Assembly: GCF_019904255.1 (NCBI RefSeq)
Contig: NZ_CP063203.1
Span: 992,001 to 1,056,000 of the forward strand
Reading direction: 5' to 3'
From: Marixanthomonas sp. SCSIO 43207
GTDB lineage: Bacteria; Bacteroidota; Bacteroidia; Flavobacteriales; Flavobacteriaceae
DNA: 64,000 bases
The position numbers were made by a program, and so were the translations under genes. Every line of letters begins with the position of its first letter. Position 1 is the stretch's first letter. The notes beneath the pieces were generated by a model. The model worked only from the letters and a program-made list of their open reading frames with translations, did no database searches and was not told the DNA's origin. Positions 53,095 to 62,497 of the stretch are shown here, one piece after another.

Positions 53095-55221
53095 TTATTT
53101 TTTATGAAGCATTAATTGAATGCGTTTTCTATCTACATCTACTTCCAATACTTTTACAATTACTTGTTGGTGTAAATGCACATGCTCGTTTACATCAGAC
53201 ACAAACGAATTGGATAAGTTTGAAATGTGAATAAGGCCACTTTCTTTTATACCAATATCTACAAAGGCGCCAAAATTTGTAATATTATTAATAATGCCAG
53301 GCAGCAGTTGTCCCTCTTCAAGATCGGTAATGGTTTTAATATTTTGGTTAAAGGTGAATACTTTGGCTTGCTCCCTGATATCAAGACCCGGTTTTTCCAA
53401 TTCTTCAATAATATCTTCAAGCGTTGGTAATCCTACACTTTCGGTTTGATATTTATTTAGTTCTATTTTTTGAAGCCTATTTTTATTTCCAATTAATTCA
53501 GAAATAGTAACTCCTTGATTTTTTGCCATTTCTGAAACAATATCATAACGCTCAGGATGCACAGCAGAATCATCTAGCGGATTTGAACCTTCCTTAATTC
53601 TAAGAAAACCGGCAGCTTGTTGAAAGGCTTTTCCGCCTAGACGGGATACATTTTTAATCTCGTCTCTAGAGGTAAATGCACCATTTATATCACGGTGGTT
53701 AATGATGTTTACGGCTAATTTATCACCAATGCCCGAGACGTAGCTCAGCAATGATGCGCTTGCCGTATTTATATTTACTCCAACAGCGTTCACACAATTT
53801 TCTACAACCCGATCAAGAGAATTTTTAAGCTTGGTTTGGTCTACATCATGTTGATACTGCCCAACACCTATAGATTTGGCATCTATTTTAACCAATTCTG
53901 CTAGCGGATCTTGTAACCGCCGACCAATAGATATTGCTCCGCGTACAGTAACATCATAATTAGGAAACTCTTCGCGCGCAATTTTTGAAGCCGAATAAAT
54001 TGAAGCACCTGCTTCACTTACCACAAAGACCTGTATATTTTTATCAAACTGAATACGGCGTACCAATTGCTCAGTTTCTCTAGAAGCGGTGCCATTACCA
54101 ATAGCAATCGCTTCAATTTTGTGAGCGTTGACTAGAGTACTTATCTTTTTTATAGCTCCTTTTGCATCGTTTTTTGGAGGGTGCGGATAGATAGTTTCGT
54201 TATGTTCTAGCGCGCCTTGCGCATCGAGACAAACAATTTTACAACCGGTTCTGAACCCTGGATCGATAGCTAAAACTTTTTTTTCGCCTAAGGGAGAGCC
54301 TAATAAAAGTTGCTTCAAGTTTTTTGCAAATACTTGTATGGCGGTTGTATCTGCTTTTTCTTTGGCTGCATTTAAAACCTCACTAGAAAGCGCCGGAAAT
54401 AATAATCGTTTGTAGGCATCTGCAATAGCTATTGAAATTTGTTCAGCACAAGCACCATTTGATTTTATAACTCTGCTCTCAATTTTGTAAAGCGCTTTTT
54501 CATTATCAATTTCAATTTTTAAACGAATAAAACCTTCATCAACAGCGCGTAAAATAGCTAATAATCTATGTGAAGGACACCTATTTAAAGCTTCGCTCCA
54601 GGAAAAATAATCTCTATATTTCTGAGCTTTTTCTTCTTCTTTTTTAGTTTTTATAACTTTGGTAGTAACTACAGCATGCCGGTCAAATTGGTTTCTGAGC
54701 ATATCTCTTATGTCGGTTCGCTCGTTAATCCATTCTGCAATAATGTGTCTTGCTCCTTCTAGCGCATCTTCAACCGAAATAGAGTCTGATGTGTACTGTT
54801 CAGCAATAGAAAACACGTTAGAAGCATTTTGCGCCATAATAATTTTGGCAAGCGGTTCTAAGCCATTGTTGCGAGCAGTATCGGCTTTTGTTTTCCGTTT
54901 CTTTTTATACGGTAGGTATAAATCTTCTAAGGTAGCACTATCAGTAGTTTCTTTTATTTTTTTCTGAAGTACATCGGTAAGAATTTCTTGTTCTTCTAAT
55001 GCTTTTAAAATAGTGGTTTTTCGCTTTTCTAGCGTTTCAAACTCTTCTTTATATGAAACAATATGACCTACCTCAACCTCATCTAGATTGCCAGTTTGTT
55101 CCTTTCGGTAGCGTGCAATAAAGGGAATAGTACAATCTTCATTTAATAAAGCAATAGTGTTTTGTATTGCCTTTTCGGGAAGTTGGGTTTTAGATTTTAT
55201 GTAGTGAAGTAGCTGAGCCAT
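53095..55221 (-). CDS. tex: Tex family S1 RNA-binding protein
   Basis: A 708-residue nucleic-acid-binding protein. N-terminal helices with IPFIARYRKEQTGNLDEV, a YqgF-like RNase-H fold domain beginning VLAIDPGFRTGCK (about 330), a helix-hairpin-helix region (TASASLLSYVSGIGDKLA and FTSRDEIKNVSRLGGKAFQQAAGFLRI) and a C-terminal S1 domain (LLPGIINNITNFGAFVDIGIKESGLIHISNL). It functions in transcription or RNA metabolism and is not fully understood. It leads a two-gene unit with the HDAC-like gene. Confidence 0.94.
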   Translation of the reverse strand: MAQLLHYIKSKTQLPEKAIQNTIALLNEDCTIPFIARYRKEQTGNLDEVEVGHIVSYKEEFETLEKRKTTILKALEEQEILTDVLQKKIKETTDSATLEDLYLPYKKKRKTKADTARNNGLEPLAKIIMAQNASNVFSIAEQYTSDSISVEDALEGARHIIAEWINERTDIRDMLRNQFDRHAVVTTKVIKTKKEEEKAQKYRDYFSWSEALNRCPSHRLLAILRAVDEGFIRLKIEIDNEKALYKIESRVIKSNGACAEQISIAIADAYKRLLFPALSSEVLNAAKEKADTTAIQVFAKNLKQLLLGSPLGEKKVLAIDPGFRTGCKIVCLDAQGALEHNETIYPHPPKNDAKGAIKKISTLVNAHKIEAIAIGNGTASRETEQLVRRIQFDKNIQVFVVSEAGASIYSASKIAREEFPNYDVTVRGAISIGRRLQDPLAELVKIDAKSIGVGQYQHDVDQTKLKNSLDRVVENCVNAVGVNINTASASLLSYVSGIGDKLAVNIINHRDINGAFTSRDEIKNVSRLGGKAFQQAAGFLRIKEGSNPLDDSAVHPERYDIVSEMAKNQGVTISELIGNKNRLQKIELNKYQTESVGLPTLEDIIEELEKPGLDIREQAKVFTFNQNIKTITDLEEGQLLPGIINNITNFGAFVDIGIKESGLIHISNLSNSFVSDVNEHVHLHQQVIVKVLEVDVDRKRIQLMLHKK

Positions 55222-55239
55222 ATTTTAAAAATTAAAAAA

Positions 55240-55298
55240 CCTCAAACACTTAGCTTGTAAACTCATTAAATAAGAGTCTGCTAGAAAGGTGTTTGAGG
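55240..55298 (-). terminator. long hairpin terminator of metG
   Basis: The outer 10-bp stem CCTCAAACAC/GTGTTTGAGG holds an inner TAGC/CTAG part and a terminal ACTC/GAGT hairpin. The minus-strand side is followed by a T run, so it ends metG transcripts. Confidence 0.7.
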
Positions 55299-55315
55299 AG
55301 TATAAATTTGAAAGG

Positions 55316-57385
55316 TTAACTTATTGATTCGCCATTTTGAACACCATCAATATCTGGATTGACAAATGCTAGTTTACCTTCAGCAGTTTCAGTCATTAAA
55401 ATCATTCCTTGGCTTTCTACACCACGTAATTTTCTAGGCGCTAGATTGACCAAAACAGTCACCTTCTTACCTATAACCTCTTCTGCTTTGTAACTTTCGG
55501 CAATTCCTGAAACAATAGTGCGTACATCGATACCCGTATCAACTTTTAATACCAATAACTTTTTGGTTTTTGGCATTTTTTCGGCTTCAATAATTGTTCC
55601 TACACGCATATCGAGTTTTGTAAAATCATCAAATTGAATGGTCTCTTTTTCAGGCTCTACCGTTTTATTCATAGCTTCGTTTGCTTTTTTGCTAGCTTCT
55701 AGCTTATCTAATTGTTTTTGAATTTGATCCTCTTCTATTTTACTGAAAAGAAGTTCACTTTTACCTATTTGGTGACCCGGTTTTAAAAGTTCGGTTTTGG
55801 AGTGTACATCATCCCAAACTAATTGTGAATCCAGATTTGAAAATGAAAGGATTGATTTTAATTTTTCTGAAGTAAATGGTAAAAAAGGCTCACTTAAAAC
55901 CGAAAGTGCCGAAGCAATTTGCAATGCAACATACATAATGGTTTTGGTTCTAGCCTCATCGGTTTTTATCTTTTTCCAAGGTTCTTCATCTGCCAAGTAT
56001 TTATTACCCAATCGTGCAACATTCATCAATTCTTGTTGTGCTTCTCTGAAACGATACCGCTCTATTGAACTGGCAATTACAGCAGGATAGGCTTGTAATT
56101 CTTTTAATGTTTGTTTGTCAACTTCAGAAAAAGCGGAAGCTTCGGGTACCGTACCGTCATAATATTTGTTTGTTAAAACAACAACGCGGTTTATAAAATT
56201 TCCGAAGATTGCTACCAACTCATTATTGTTTCTGGCCTGAAAATCTGCCCACGTAAAATCGTTGTCTTTTGTTTCTGGAGCGTTTGCGGTTAATACATAA
56301 CGCAAGACATCTTGCTGATTTGGAAACTCCTCTAAGTATTCGTGTAGCCAAACAGCCCAGTTTTTACTCGTCGAAATTTTATTACCCTCTAGGTTTAAAA
56401 ACTCATTTGCCGGAACGTTGTCAGGCAAAACATAGCTTCCTTCAGCTTTGAGCATGCTCGGGAAAATAATACAGTGAAAAACAATGTTGTCTTTACCAAT
56501 AAAATGAAGCAGTTTAGAATCTTCATCTTTCCAATATGGTTTCCAGTCTTTTCCTTCACGTTCAGCCCATTCTTTAGTAGCCGAAATATACCCTATTGGA
56601 GCATCAAACCAAACGTATAAAACTTTTCCCTCTGCACCTTCAACAGGAACCGGAATACCCCAATCAAGATCTCGAGTTACAGCACGAGCGCGAAGACCAT
56701 CATCAATCCAAGATTTACATTGGCCGTAGACGTTGCTTTTCCAGTCTTTTTTATGTTCTTTTAAAATCCACTCTTTTAGAAAACCTTCATATTGATCTAG
56801 TGGCAAAAACCAGTGGCGTGTTTCTTTTAAAATAGGCTTATTACCCGTTAAAGCACTTTTAGGGTTTATTAAATCTGTTGCGTTGTGTGAGGTGCCACAG
56901 TTTTCACATTGATCGCCATAACTTTCTTCAAAACCACATTTTGGGCAAGTTCCTACTACAAACCGATCTGCTAAAAACTGATTGGCTTCTTCATCATAAA
57001 GCTGCTTGGTTACTTCTTCAATAAATTTTCCTTCTTCATACAATTTCTTAAAAAATGCTGAAGCTGTTTTATGGTGTACATCTGCTGAAGTGCGAGAGTA
57101 ATTATCAAATGAAATCCCAAAATCTTCAAATGATTTTTTAATAATTGCATGATATTTATCCACAACCTCTTGTGGTGTAATACCTTCTTTTTTGGCTTTT
57201 ATGGTGATAGGAACACCGTGTTCGTCGCTTCCGCAGACAAAGACAACGTCTTTATTTTGCAAGCGCTGGTAGCGTGCATAAATATCTGCCGGCACGTAAA
57301 CACCTGCCAAATGCCCAATATGAACGGGACCATTGGTATAAGGTAAGGCGGCGGTTATGGTATATCTTTTTGGAGTTGTTTGCAT
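55316..57385 (-). CDS. metG: methionine--tRNA ligase
   Basis: A 689-residue class I synthetase charging tRNA-Met. [21 protein letters not shown] carries the HIGH motif, [20 protein letters not shown] the zinc knuckle, and [13 protein letters not shown] is the KMSKS-type loop. The C-terminal [27 protein letters not shown] is the tRNA-binding (EMAP/Trbp) domain, fused as usual. [16 protein letters not shown] from ATG 57385 fits the family N-terminus; ATG at 57400 is possible but leaves only a few nucleotides after the promoter box. Confidence 0.95.
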   Translation of the reverse strand: MQTTPKRYTITAALPYTNGPVHIGHLAGVYVPADIYARYQRLQNKDVVFVCGSDEHGVPITIKAKKEGITPQEVVDKYHAIIKKSFEDFGISFDNYSRTSADVHHKTASAFFKKLYEEGKFIEEVTKQLYDEEANQFLADRFVVGTCPKCGFEESYGDQCENCGTSHNATDLINPKSALTGNKPILKETRHWFLPLDQYEGFLKEWILKEHKKDWKSNVYGQCKSWIDDGLRARAVTRDLDWGIPVPVEGAEGKVLYVWFDAPIGYISATKEWAEREGKDWKPYWKDEDSKLLHFIGKDNIVFHCIIFPSMLKAEGSYVLPDNVPANEFLNLEGNKISTSKNWAVWLHEYLEEFPNQQDVLRYVLTANAPETKDNDFTWADFQARNNNELVAIFGNFINRVVVLTNKYYDGTVPEASAFSEVDKQTLKELQAYPAVIASSIERYRFREAQQELMNVARLGNKYLADEEPWKKIKTDEARTKTIMYVALQIASALSVLSEPFLPFTSEKLKSILSFSNLDSQLVWDDVHSKTELLKPGHQIGKSELLFSKIEEDQIQKQLDKLEASKKANEAMNKTVEPEKETIQFDDFTKLDMRVGTIIEAEKMPKTKKLLVLKVDTGIDVRTIVSGIAESYKAEEVIGKKVTVLVNLAPRKLRGVESQGMILMTETAEGKLAFVNPDIDGVQNGESIS

Positions 57386-57416
57386 ATTAAAATCCTTCAT
57401 TTTCTTTGTGGAGGTG

Positions 57417-57424
57417 CAAAATTA
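57417..57424 (-). promoter_or_regulatory. -7 box of metG
   Basis: On the minus strand this reads TAATTTTG, an exact TAnnTTTG match, 31 nt before ATG 57385. Confidence 0.45.
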
Positions 57425-57476
57425 CGGATAAATGTATTAATTTGGATAGTATACATTTTTTTGATTACTGTTACGT

Positions 57477-58376
57477 ATGATAACACCCAACTATTTAAAA
57501 CCCGGAGATACAATTGCTATTGTTTCAACAGCCAGAAAAGTTTCAAAAGAAGAGCTAAAGCATGGCTTACAATTACTAAAAAAATGGGGTCTAAAACCTC
57601 TTTTTGGGAAGACTATTGAAGCTCAACTACATCAATTTGCTGGTGATGATGCGTTGAGAACAGAAGACTTTCAAGATATGCTAAACAATCCAGATGTAAA
57701 AGCTATTTGGTGTGCTAGAGGTGGTTACGGAACTGTAAGAATGGTTGATGGGCTAGATTTTTCGGTGATAAAAAAGCATCCTAAATGGATTGTGGGTTAC
57801 AGTGATATTACTGTTTTACACTCGCACATTCATAACCTTGGTATAGAAACGATTCATGCTGAAATGCCTTCATTAACGCATAAAAGATCTGAAGAAACAG
57901 CAAATTCTATAAAAAAAGTGCTTTTTGGAGAGGAATATAAAATTTCATTTCCTTCAAAAGAAAAAGAATTAACTTTAATAGGAAAAGCATCTGGACAATT
58001 GGTAGGCGGCAATCTGTCTGTTTTGTATTCTATACTAGGAAGCAATTCTTCAGTAAGACCTGATGGAAAAATTCTTTTTATAGAAGACCTTGATGAATAT
58101 TTATATCACATTGACCGTATGATGCAAAGTTTAAAACGTAGTGGTTTTTTACAAAACTTATCTGGATTGATAGTAGGTGGAATGAATGATATGAATGATA
58201 ATACGGTACCTTTTGGAAAAACTGCCGAAGAAATTATTTTTGAAGCTGTTTCAGAATACGAGTATCCGGTTTGTTTTAATGCTCCTGCCGGTCATATAAC
58301 CGACAATCGCGCTTTAATTATGGGAAGAAATATAACTTTGGAAGTGACAGAAACTAAAACGAGTCTTGTTTTCTAA
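57477..58376 (+). CDS. LD-carboxypeptidase (S66 family)
   Basis: A 299-residue cytosolic serine peptidase that removes the terminal D-Ala from tetrapeptide muropeptides during peptidoglycan recycling. Ser109 in VGYSDITVLHSHI is the nucleophile, the conserved Glu is in FIEDLDEYLYHIDRM, and the His in CFNAPAGHITDN completes the triad. WCARGGYGTVRMVD is the substrate loop. Length is normal. It is divergent from metG, 76 bp away, and abuts the frameshifted DUF3784 gene. Confidence 0.9.
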   Translation: MITPNYLKPGDTIAIVSTARKVSKEELKHGLQLLKKWGLKPLFGKTIEAQLHQFAGDDALRTEDFQDMLNNPDVKAIWCARGGYGTVRMVDGLDFSVIKKHPKWIVGYSDITVLHSHIHNLGIETIHAEMPSLTHKRSEETANSIKKVLFGEEYKISFPSKEKELTLIGKASGQLVGGNLSVLYSILGSNSSVRPDGKILFIEDLDEYLYHIDRMMQSLKRSGFLQNLSGLIVGGMNDMNDNTVPFGKTAEEIIFEAVSEYEYPVCFNAPAGHITDNRALIMGRNITLEVTETKTSLVF

Positions 58377-58379
58377 AGG

Positions 58380-58687
58380 CTATTTTTCAATCTTATATTT
58401 TTTTGAATTGGATTTGATCAATAAATACGGAATGCCAATTAACAACGCAGTATAGAAAGATAGGGTTTCAATTTCAGGATGTGAAAACCACTTGGCTGCA
58501 AAATAACCAATGATCATTATTATGGCCATGCCAAACATAGCATTTCTAAAAACGGATGCAATTCCATCAACATCAACGTTGGCTTTTCTTCTTTTGATAG
58601 CGTATTGTAACCAGCCATTAAAAAATATAGCTTACCGTATTTAATCAGTATACCGAAGATGATAAAAAGGATGGCTATTTCAAACAT
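58380..58687 (-). pseudogene. DUF3784 membrane protein, frameshifted
   Basis: The minus strand starts with ATG at 58687 and reads MFEIAILFIIFGILIKYGKLYF, then MAGYNTLSKEEK; the frame then shifts. In the -1 frame it continues NVDVDGIASVFRNAMFGM, then AIIMIIGYFAAKW and so on to a TAG at 58380-58382. This is a complete DUF3784-type protein (one strand of membrane helix, G-Y-N-T-L-S-K-E-E-K, then D-G-I-A-x-x-F-R) broken by one missing base in the A-rich stretch around 58590-58600 (total 308 nt, one short of 103 codons). It follows the zinc-ribbon gene by 4 nt. It could also be a sequencing error or slippage-dependent gene. Confidence 0.75.
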
Positions 58688-58691
58688 TTAT

Positions 58692-59135
58692 TTAATTGGT
58701 AAATATGTGAAAGAGTGCATCCCCTATATTATACCAAATTGATTTTTTTGTTTTTTCAAAATTAGGATCTTCAATCCAATATTCACATACATTACAAATA
58801 ACTTGATTTTTATAAGTTATTTTTCCACTTAACCCATCCATCGAAGCGATTTCATCTTCATATCCAACTTTGTTTACAGTATTTGTCCATTCAACTTTTT
58901 CGGTCCGAACTTTATCAGATAAACATCGAGGACATCGTCTTTTCCCTTTTTTAGGTTCTTTTTTTGGATTAGTGGCGATTAGTTTATCAACTTTCTCTTT
59001 CGTAAAATTTTTTTTTATAAGGTGTCTTTTAATTTCTAATTGAGTGTCTTGCATATAGGTGTGAAGTTTGAATTTTGCAAAATATGCTAATTCATAGTCA
59101 TCCAATTCATTCAAAAATGCTATTACTCTACTCAT
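58692..59135 (-). CDS. hypothetical protein with split zinc ribbon
   Basis: A 147-residue cytosolic protein I do not recognise by name. The first half is a helical domain (MSRVIAFLNELDDYELAYFAKFK...TKEKVDKLI); the second half begins RRCPRCLSDKVRTEKV and returns with ICNVCEYWIEDP, giving two C-x-x-C pairs about 45 residues apart that would bind one zinc. A possible nucleic-acid or protein-binding role is not proven. ATG at 59135 is chosen over TTG at 59141. It heads a two-gene unit with the broken DUF3784 gene. Confidence 0.65.
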   Translation of the reverse strand: MSRVIAFLNELDDYELAYFAKFKLHTYMQDTQLEIKRHLIKKNFTKEKVDKLIATNPKKEPKKGKRRCPRCLSDKVRTEKVEWTNTVNKVGYEDEIASMDGLSGKITYKNQVICNVCEYWIEDPNFEKTKKSIWYNIGDALFHIFTN

Positions 59136-59156
59136 TATCAACTAAAAATAAAAAAA

Positions 59157-59184
59157 AATTCCCTTTTCAAGTGAAAAAGGAATT
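59157..59184 (-). terminator. Rho-independent terminator of the S9 peptidase gene
   Basis: AATTCCCTTTTC and GAAAAAGGAATT pair with one mismatch around AAGT. The minus-strand side runs into a long T tract, ending the S9 peptidase transcript. Confidence 0.7.
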
Positions 59185-59191
59185 TTTATAA

Positions 59192-61099
59192 TTAAAGCGT
59201 TTCTTTTAACCATTTAAAAAATTCTTGTTGCCAGACTAATGCATTTTGTGGCGTAAGTATCCAATGGTTTTCGTCTGGGAAGTATAATAACTTACTTTTT
59301 ATTCCTAAAAGCTGTGCAGCTTGATAAGCACTTAATCCTTGTTCTATAGGTACTCGGTAGTCTTTTCCGCCTTGAATTATTAAAATAGGTGTATTCCAGT
59401 TTTTAACTTTTGTGATGGGGTTAAATTCATTGTATGCTTTTTGAGTTGTTTTGTTATTTTCATCCCAATAAGGTCCGCCAAAATCGTGGTTTACAAAAAA
59501 TAATTCTTCTGTAGTTCCATACATACTTCTTGTATCAAAAACGCCGTCGTGAGCAATGAAAGACTTGAAACGGTTATTATGTATACCCGCTAAGTAAAAA
59601 ACAGAATATCCGCCATAACTTGCGCCAACAGCTCCTAAACGGTCGTTATCAACATATGGTTCTTTAGCAATCTCATCAATTGCTGATAGGTAATCATCCA
59701 TTACTTGACCGCCCCAATCCTTGCTAATGGCTTCATTCCATTCCACGCCGTGACCCGGCATACCGCGACGGTTAGGTGCTACTACAATATAACCTTGAGA
59801 TGCCATTAATTGAAAGTTCCAACGGTACGAATAAAACTGTGATAAAGGTGATTGCGGTCCACCTTGTGCATAGAGTAACGTTGGATATTTTTTTGAAGCA
59901 TCAAAATTAGGTGGTAAAATAACCCAAACCAACATTTCTTTACCATCGGTGGTGGTTACCATTCGTTTTTCAACTTTTGGTAGGTCGATGCTGTTGTATA
60001 AATCTAAATTTATACTCGTTAACTGCTTAAAAGTGCTGTCTTTTAAATTGTAACTGAAAATTTCTGCGGCGTGATTCATATCGGTTCTAGTAACCAATAG
60101 TGTATTATTTTTATGAGCAATTATACTTGTAACATCAAATTGACCTTTTGACAGTTGTTTTACAACCGGAGCTACTCGTTTTTTACCTGGGTAGTTTACT
60201 TTAAAAAGCTGAATAGTTCCATCAACTGGAGCTGTGAAATAAACCTCATTGGCAGTATTGCTCCAAAGGAAACTTCGTACAGTTCCATCCCATTTTTCAG
60301 TTAAATTCTGCTTAACACCATCTTTTAAAACGATTATATCATTTTTATCACTTTCATAGCCATCCATTTTCATCTGTAACCAAGCCAAAGCTCCTTTTGA
60401 AGAAAACGCAGGATTAGTATCATAGCCTTTGTTTTCTTTGGTAATATTTTCAGTGGTTTTTGATGCTAAGTTATATTTATAAATATCGGTATTCGTGCTA
60501 GTAGCATACTCTTTACCTTTTAGTTTTTTGCTTACATAATAAATGTTTTTACTGTCTGGCGACCAAATATAATCTTCGTCGCCACCAAACGGACGTTGAG
60601 GTGTGTGGTAAGGCTGTTTTGGCATAATATCTGTGCCGGTAGCATTATCATTATTTGTTGGCTTGTAAAAAACATGATTGTAACTTCCGTTTTGCCAAGT
60701 ATCCCAGTGACGAATGTCTAAGTCGCTAAAAATATATGCATTTGATTTGTTTAAATTTCCATAAACATCTTTTGCTTCAATATCTTCAATATGAACTTCC
60801 TTGTCAAATAGTAAAAAAGCACCATCTGGTGAAACATTTTTATCTTTAGCGTTGGTGTCTTCCTTATTTATTTCAACAATAGTACCTCCGCCAACAGGCA
60901 TTCTATAATATTTACTATCAAAATCATTCTGTTCTATATTGGGAATATTTACCTTAAAAAAGATAGTTGATTCATCTTTATCAAGCCCTAAAACACTTAG
61001 GCGTTTTACCTGCCAGAGCAACTCTGGTGTCATTGTTTGTTGTGCTGTCATTAAACTACTACTCAATACTAAACTTAAAATTAATAATGCTTTTTTCAT
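59192..61099 (-). CDS. S9 family peptidase (dipeptidyl/acylaminoacyl type), secreted
   Basis: A 635-residue serine peptidase with a signal peptide (KKALLILSLVLSSSLMTAQ, cleavage after TAQ). The N-terminal two thirds form a propeller with repeated D-x-x-W-S-P-D-like strands (IWSPDSKNIYYV, FLWSNTANEVYF). The C-terminal hydrolase has Ser494 (GASYGGYS), Asp580 (GGKDYRVP) and His612 (DENHWIL), so the triad is complete. It probably acts in the periplasm on short peptides. It is the second S9 peptidase in the window, distinct from the S9A lipoprotein. Confidence 0.92.
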   Translation of the reverse strand: MKKALLILSLVLSSSLMTAQQTMTPELLWQVKRLSVLGLDKDESTIFFKVNIPNIEQNDFDSKYYRMPVGGGTIVEINKEDTNAKDKNVSPDGAFLLFDKEVHIEDIEAKDVYGNLNKSNAYIFSDLDIRHWDTWQNGSYNHVFYKPTNNDNATGTDIMPKQPYHTPQRPFGGDEDYIWSPDSKNIYYVSKKLKGKEYATSTNTDIYKYNLASKTTENITKENKGYDTNPAFSSKGALAWLQMKMDGYESDKNDIIVLKDGVKQNLTEKWDGTVRSFLWSNTANEVYFTAPVDGTIQLFKVNYPGKKRVAPVVKQLSKGQFDVTSIIAHKNNTLLVTRTDMNHAAEIFSYNLKDSTFKQLTSINLDLYNSIDLPKVEKRMVTTTDGKEMLVWVILPPNFDASKKYPTLLYAQGGPQSPLSQFYSYRWNFQLMASQGYIVVAPNRRGMPGHGVEWNEAISKDWGGQVMDDYLSAIDEIAKEPYVDNDRLGAVGASYGGYSVFYLAGIHNNRFKSFIAHDGVFDTRSMYGTTEELFFVNHDFGGPYWDENNKTTQKAYNEFNPITKVKNWNTPILIIQGGKDYRVPIEQGLSAYQAAQLLGIKSKLLYFPDENHWILTPQNALVWQQEFFKWLKETL

Positions 61100-61259
61100 A
61101 CCTGCTTTTTTTTATGATGAAATTGGTTTTTACTGAAATATGATTACAATCATCCATACCAACAAAGTTAATAATAACCAATGTTATTTACTTGGCGTTT
61201 CTGCTGAAAAGCTATTCAAATTTAATGAGTATCTTGTTGATGAAATTTTCAAAAGAGAA

Positions 61260-61622
61260 ATGGCACATCATAATGAACTAGGTAAAATAGGAGAGCAACT
61301 AGCCACAGAGTTTCTTCAAAAAAAAGGGTATAGCATACTAGCAAGAAACTTTTTTTATAATAAAGCAGAAATAGACATTATTGCACAAAAAGAAGATGAC
61401 ACCATTGTCATGATTGAAGTTAAAACCAGAAATAGTTCTTTTTTTGGTGACCCGCAAAGTTTTGTTACTGCTAAAAAGATAAAACTGCTGGTAAAGGCTG
61501 CCAATGAATATATGATTGTGAACAACCTTGATAAAGAAGTACGGTTTGATATTATAGCAGTACTTAAAAACAAAACAACTCAAGAAATAGAACATTTTGA
61601 AAATGCTTTTTATCACTTCTGA
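61260..61622 (+). CDS. YraN family (UPF0102) endonuclease-like protein
   Basis: A 120-residue protein with a PD-(D/E)XK-type nuclease fold. GKIGEQLATEFLQKKGYSILARNF is the family N-terminal helix; the core reads AEIDIIAQKEDDTIVMIEVKTRN (Asp, Glu-x-Lys). UPF0102 proteins resemble Holliday-junction resolvases; the cellular role is unproven. The frame extends up to 61140 but the conserved family start is MAHHNELGKIGEQ at 61260, with a purine-rich AAAAGAGAAA just ahead as RBS. Confidence 0.85.
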   Translation: MAHHNELGKIGEQLATEFLQKKGYSILARNFFYNKAEIDIIAQKEDDTIVMIEVKTRNSSFFGDPQSFVTAKKIKLLVKAANEYMIVNNLDKEVRFDIIAVLKNKTTQEIEHFENAFYHF

Positions 61623-61650
61623 AAAAAGGTAGCTTCTAATGGTATTTCTG

Positions 61651-61658
61651 TAATTTTG
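61651..61658 (+). promoter_or_regulatory. -7 box of cysE-cysM
   Basis: TAATTTTG, an exact TAnnTTTG match, 41 nt before the cysE ATG. The leader would include the hairpin at 61683-61701. Confidence 0.45.
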
Positions 61659-61682
61659 AAACAGGATAATCGACATATCAAT

Positions 61683-61701
61683 ATATATAGTTTCTATATA
61701 T
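61683..61701 (+). promoter_or_regulatory. hairpin overlapping the cysE start codon
   Basis: ATATATAG-TTT-CTATATAT is a perfect inverted repeat with 8-bp arms and a 3-nt loop. Its right arm includes the first two bases of the ATG, so it could hide the start site in mRNA or bind a repressor as DNA. Confidence 0.5.
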
Positions 61702-62497
61702 GAATACTACCAAAAAAGACATAATTCAGGCGATTGAGCAACAAAAGGAAAATCCTAATTTAAAATATCGTTTAAAAGAGCAAACCGAAACATTTACCAA
61801 ACTGCTTTTTAATACACTTTTTGATTCAGAAACATCGGTTACTAAAAACCTAGATATTTTAGAAAATCTCTTTGAAGAACTAGTTGATATCGCTTGTTGG
61901 GAGCCTCAAAAGCCGTGTAAAAAACTCTGGAATTCTTATTTGAAGAAACTTCCTGAAATTTTAGAAAAGTTAAATAAAGATGCCAAAGCGTTTGTCGATA
62001 ATGATCCTGCAGCCAACTCTATAGAAGAGGTTTATTTATCATATCCAGGGTTTTACGCAATAGTTATATATCGCTTGAGTCATGAGCTATATAAATTTGG
62101 AATGCCTTTGGTACCAAGACTTATGAGTGAATACGCACATCATGTCTCTGGAGCAGATATCAACCCCGGAGCAAATATTGGAGAATCCTTTTTTCTAGAT
62201 CATGCAACAGGAACAGTAATTGGAGAAACAACTATTATTAAAAATAACGTAAAAATATATCAAGGTGTAACCTTGGGGGCGCTCTCTGTAGCAAGAGAAT
62301 TAAGAAATATAAAAAGGCATCCAACCGTTGAAGAAAATGTTGTTATTTATGCCAATGCAACTATTTTGGGTGGAAAAACTACAATTGGTAAAAACAGCAT
62401 TATAGGAGGAAATACCTGGATTACAGATTCTATTCCGGCAAATTCAATTGTATCAAACACCAATGAAGTTAAAATTAAAACAACAGAAAATGTTTAA
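61700..62497 (+). CDS. cysE: serine O-acetyltransferase
   Basis: A 265-residue acetyltransferase making O-acetylserine from serine and acetyl-CoA. The N-terminal helical part (1-130) is followed by hexapeptide beta-helix SGADINPGANIGESFFLDHATGTVIGETTIIKNN with the catalytic His and Asp, and QGVTLGALSVARELRNIKRHPT near the C-terminus. The short-tailed, EpsC-like form is typical of Bacteroidetes. It overlaps cysM by 8 nt. The start-codon hairpin suggests translation or operator control. Confidence 0.93.
   Translation: MNTTKKDIIQAIEQQKENPNLKYRLKEQTETFTKLLFNTLFDSETSVTKNLDILENLFEELVDIACWEPQKPCKKLWNSYLKKLPEILEKLNKDAKAFVDNDPAANSIEEVYLSYPGFYAIVIYRLSHELYKFGMPLVPRLMSEYAHHVSGADINPGANIGESFFLDHATGTVIGETTIIKNNVKIYQGVTLGALSVARELRNIKRHPTVEENVVIYANATILGGKTTIGKNSIIGGNTWITDSIPANSIVSNTNEVKIKTTENV

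Noticed and set aside
57380-57619. Plus-strand frame spanning the metG/LD-carboxypeptidase promoter region
   Set aside because: It overlaps two well-supported genes and their promoter region, with no domain or RBS.
61140-61259. 40-residue N-terminal extension of the YraN frame
   Set aside because: It is not part of the UPF0102 family, and MAHHNELGKIGEQLA at 61260 is the conserved start with a purine-rich RBS.
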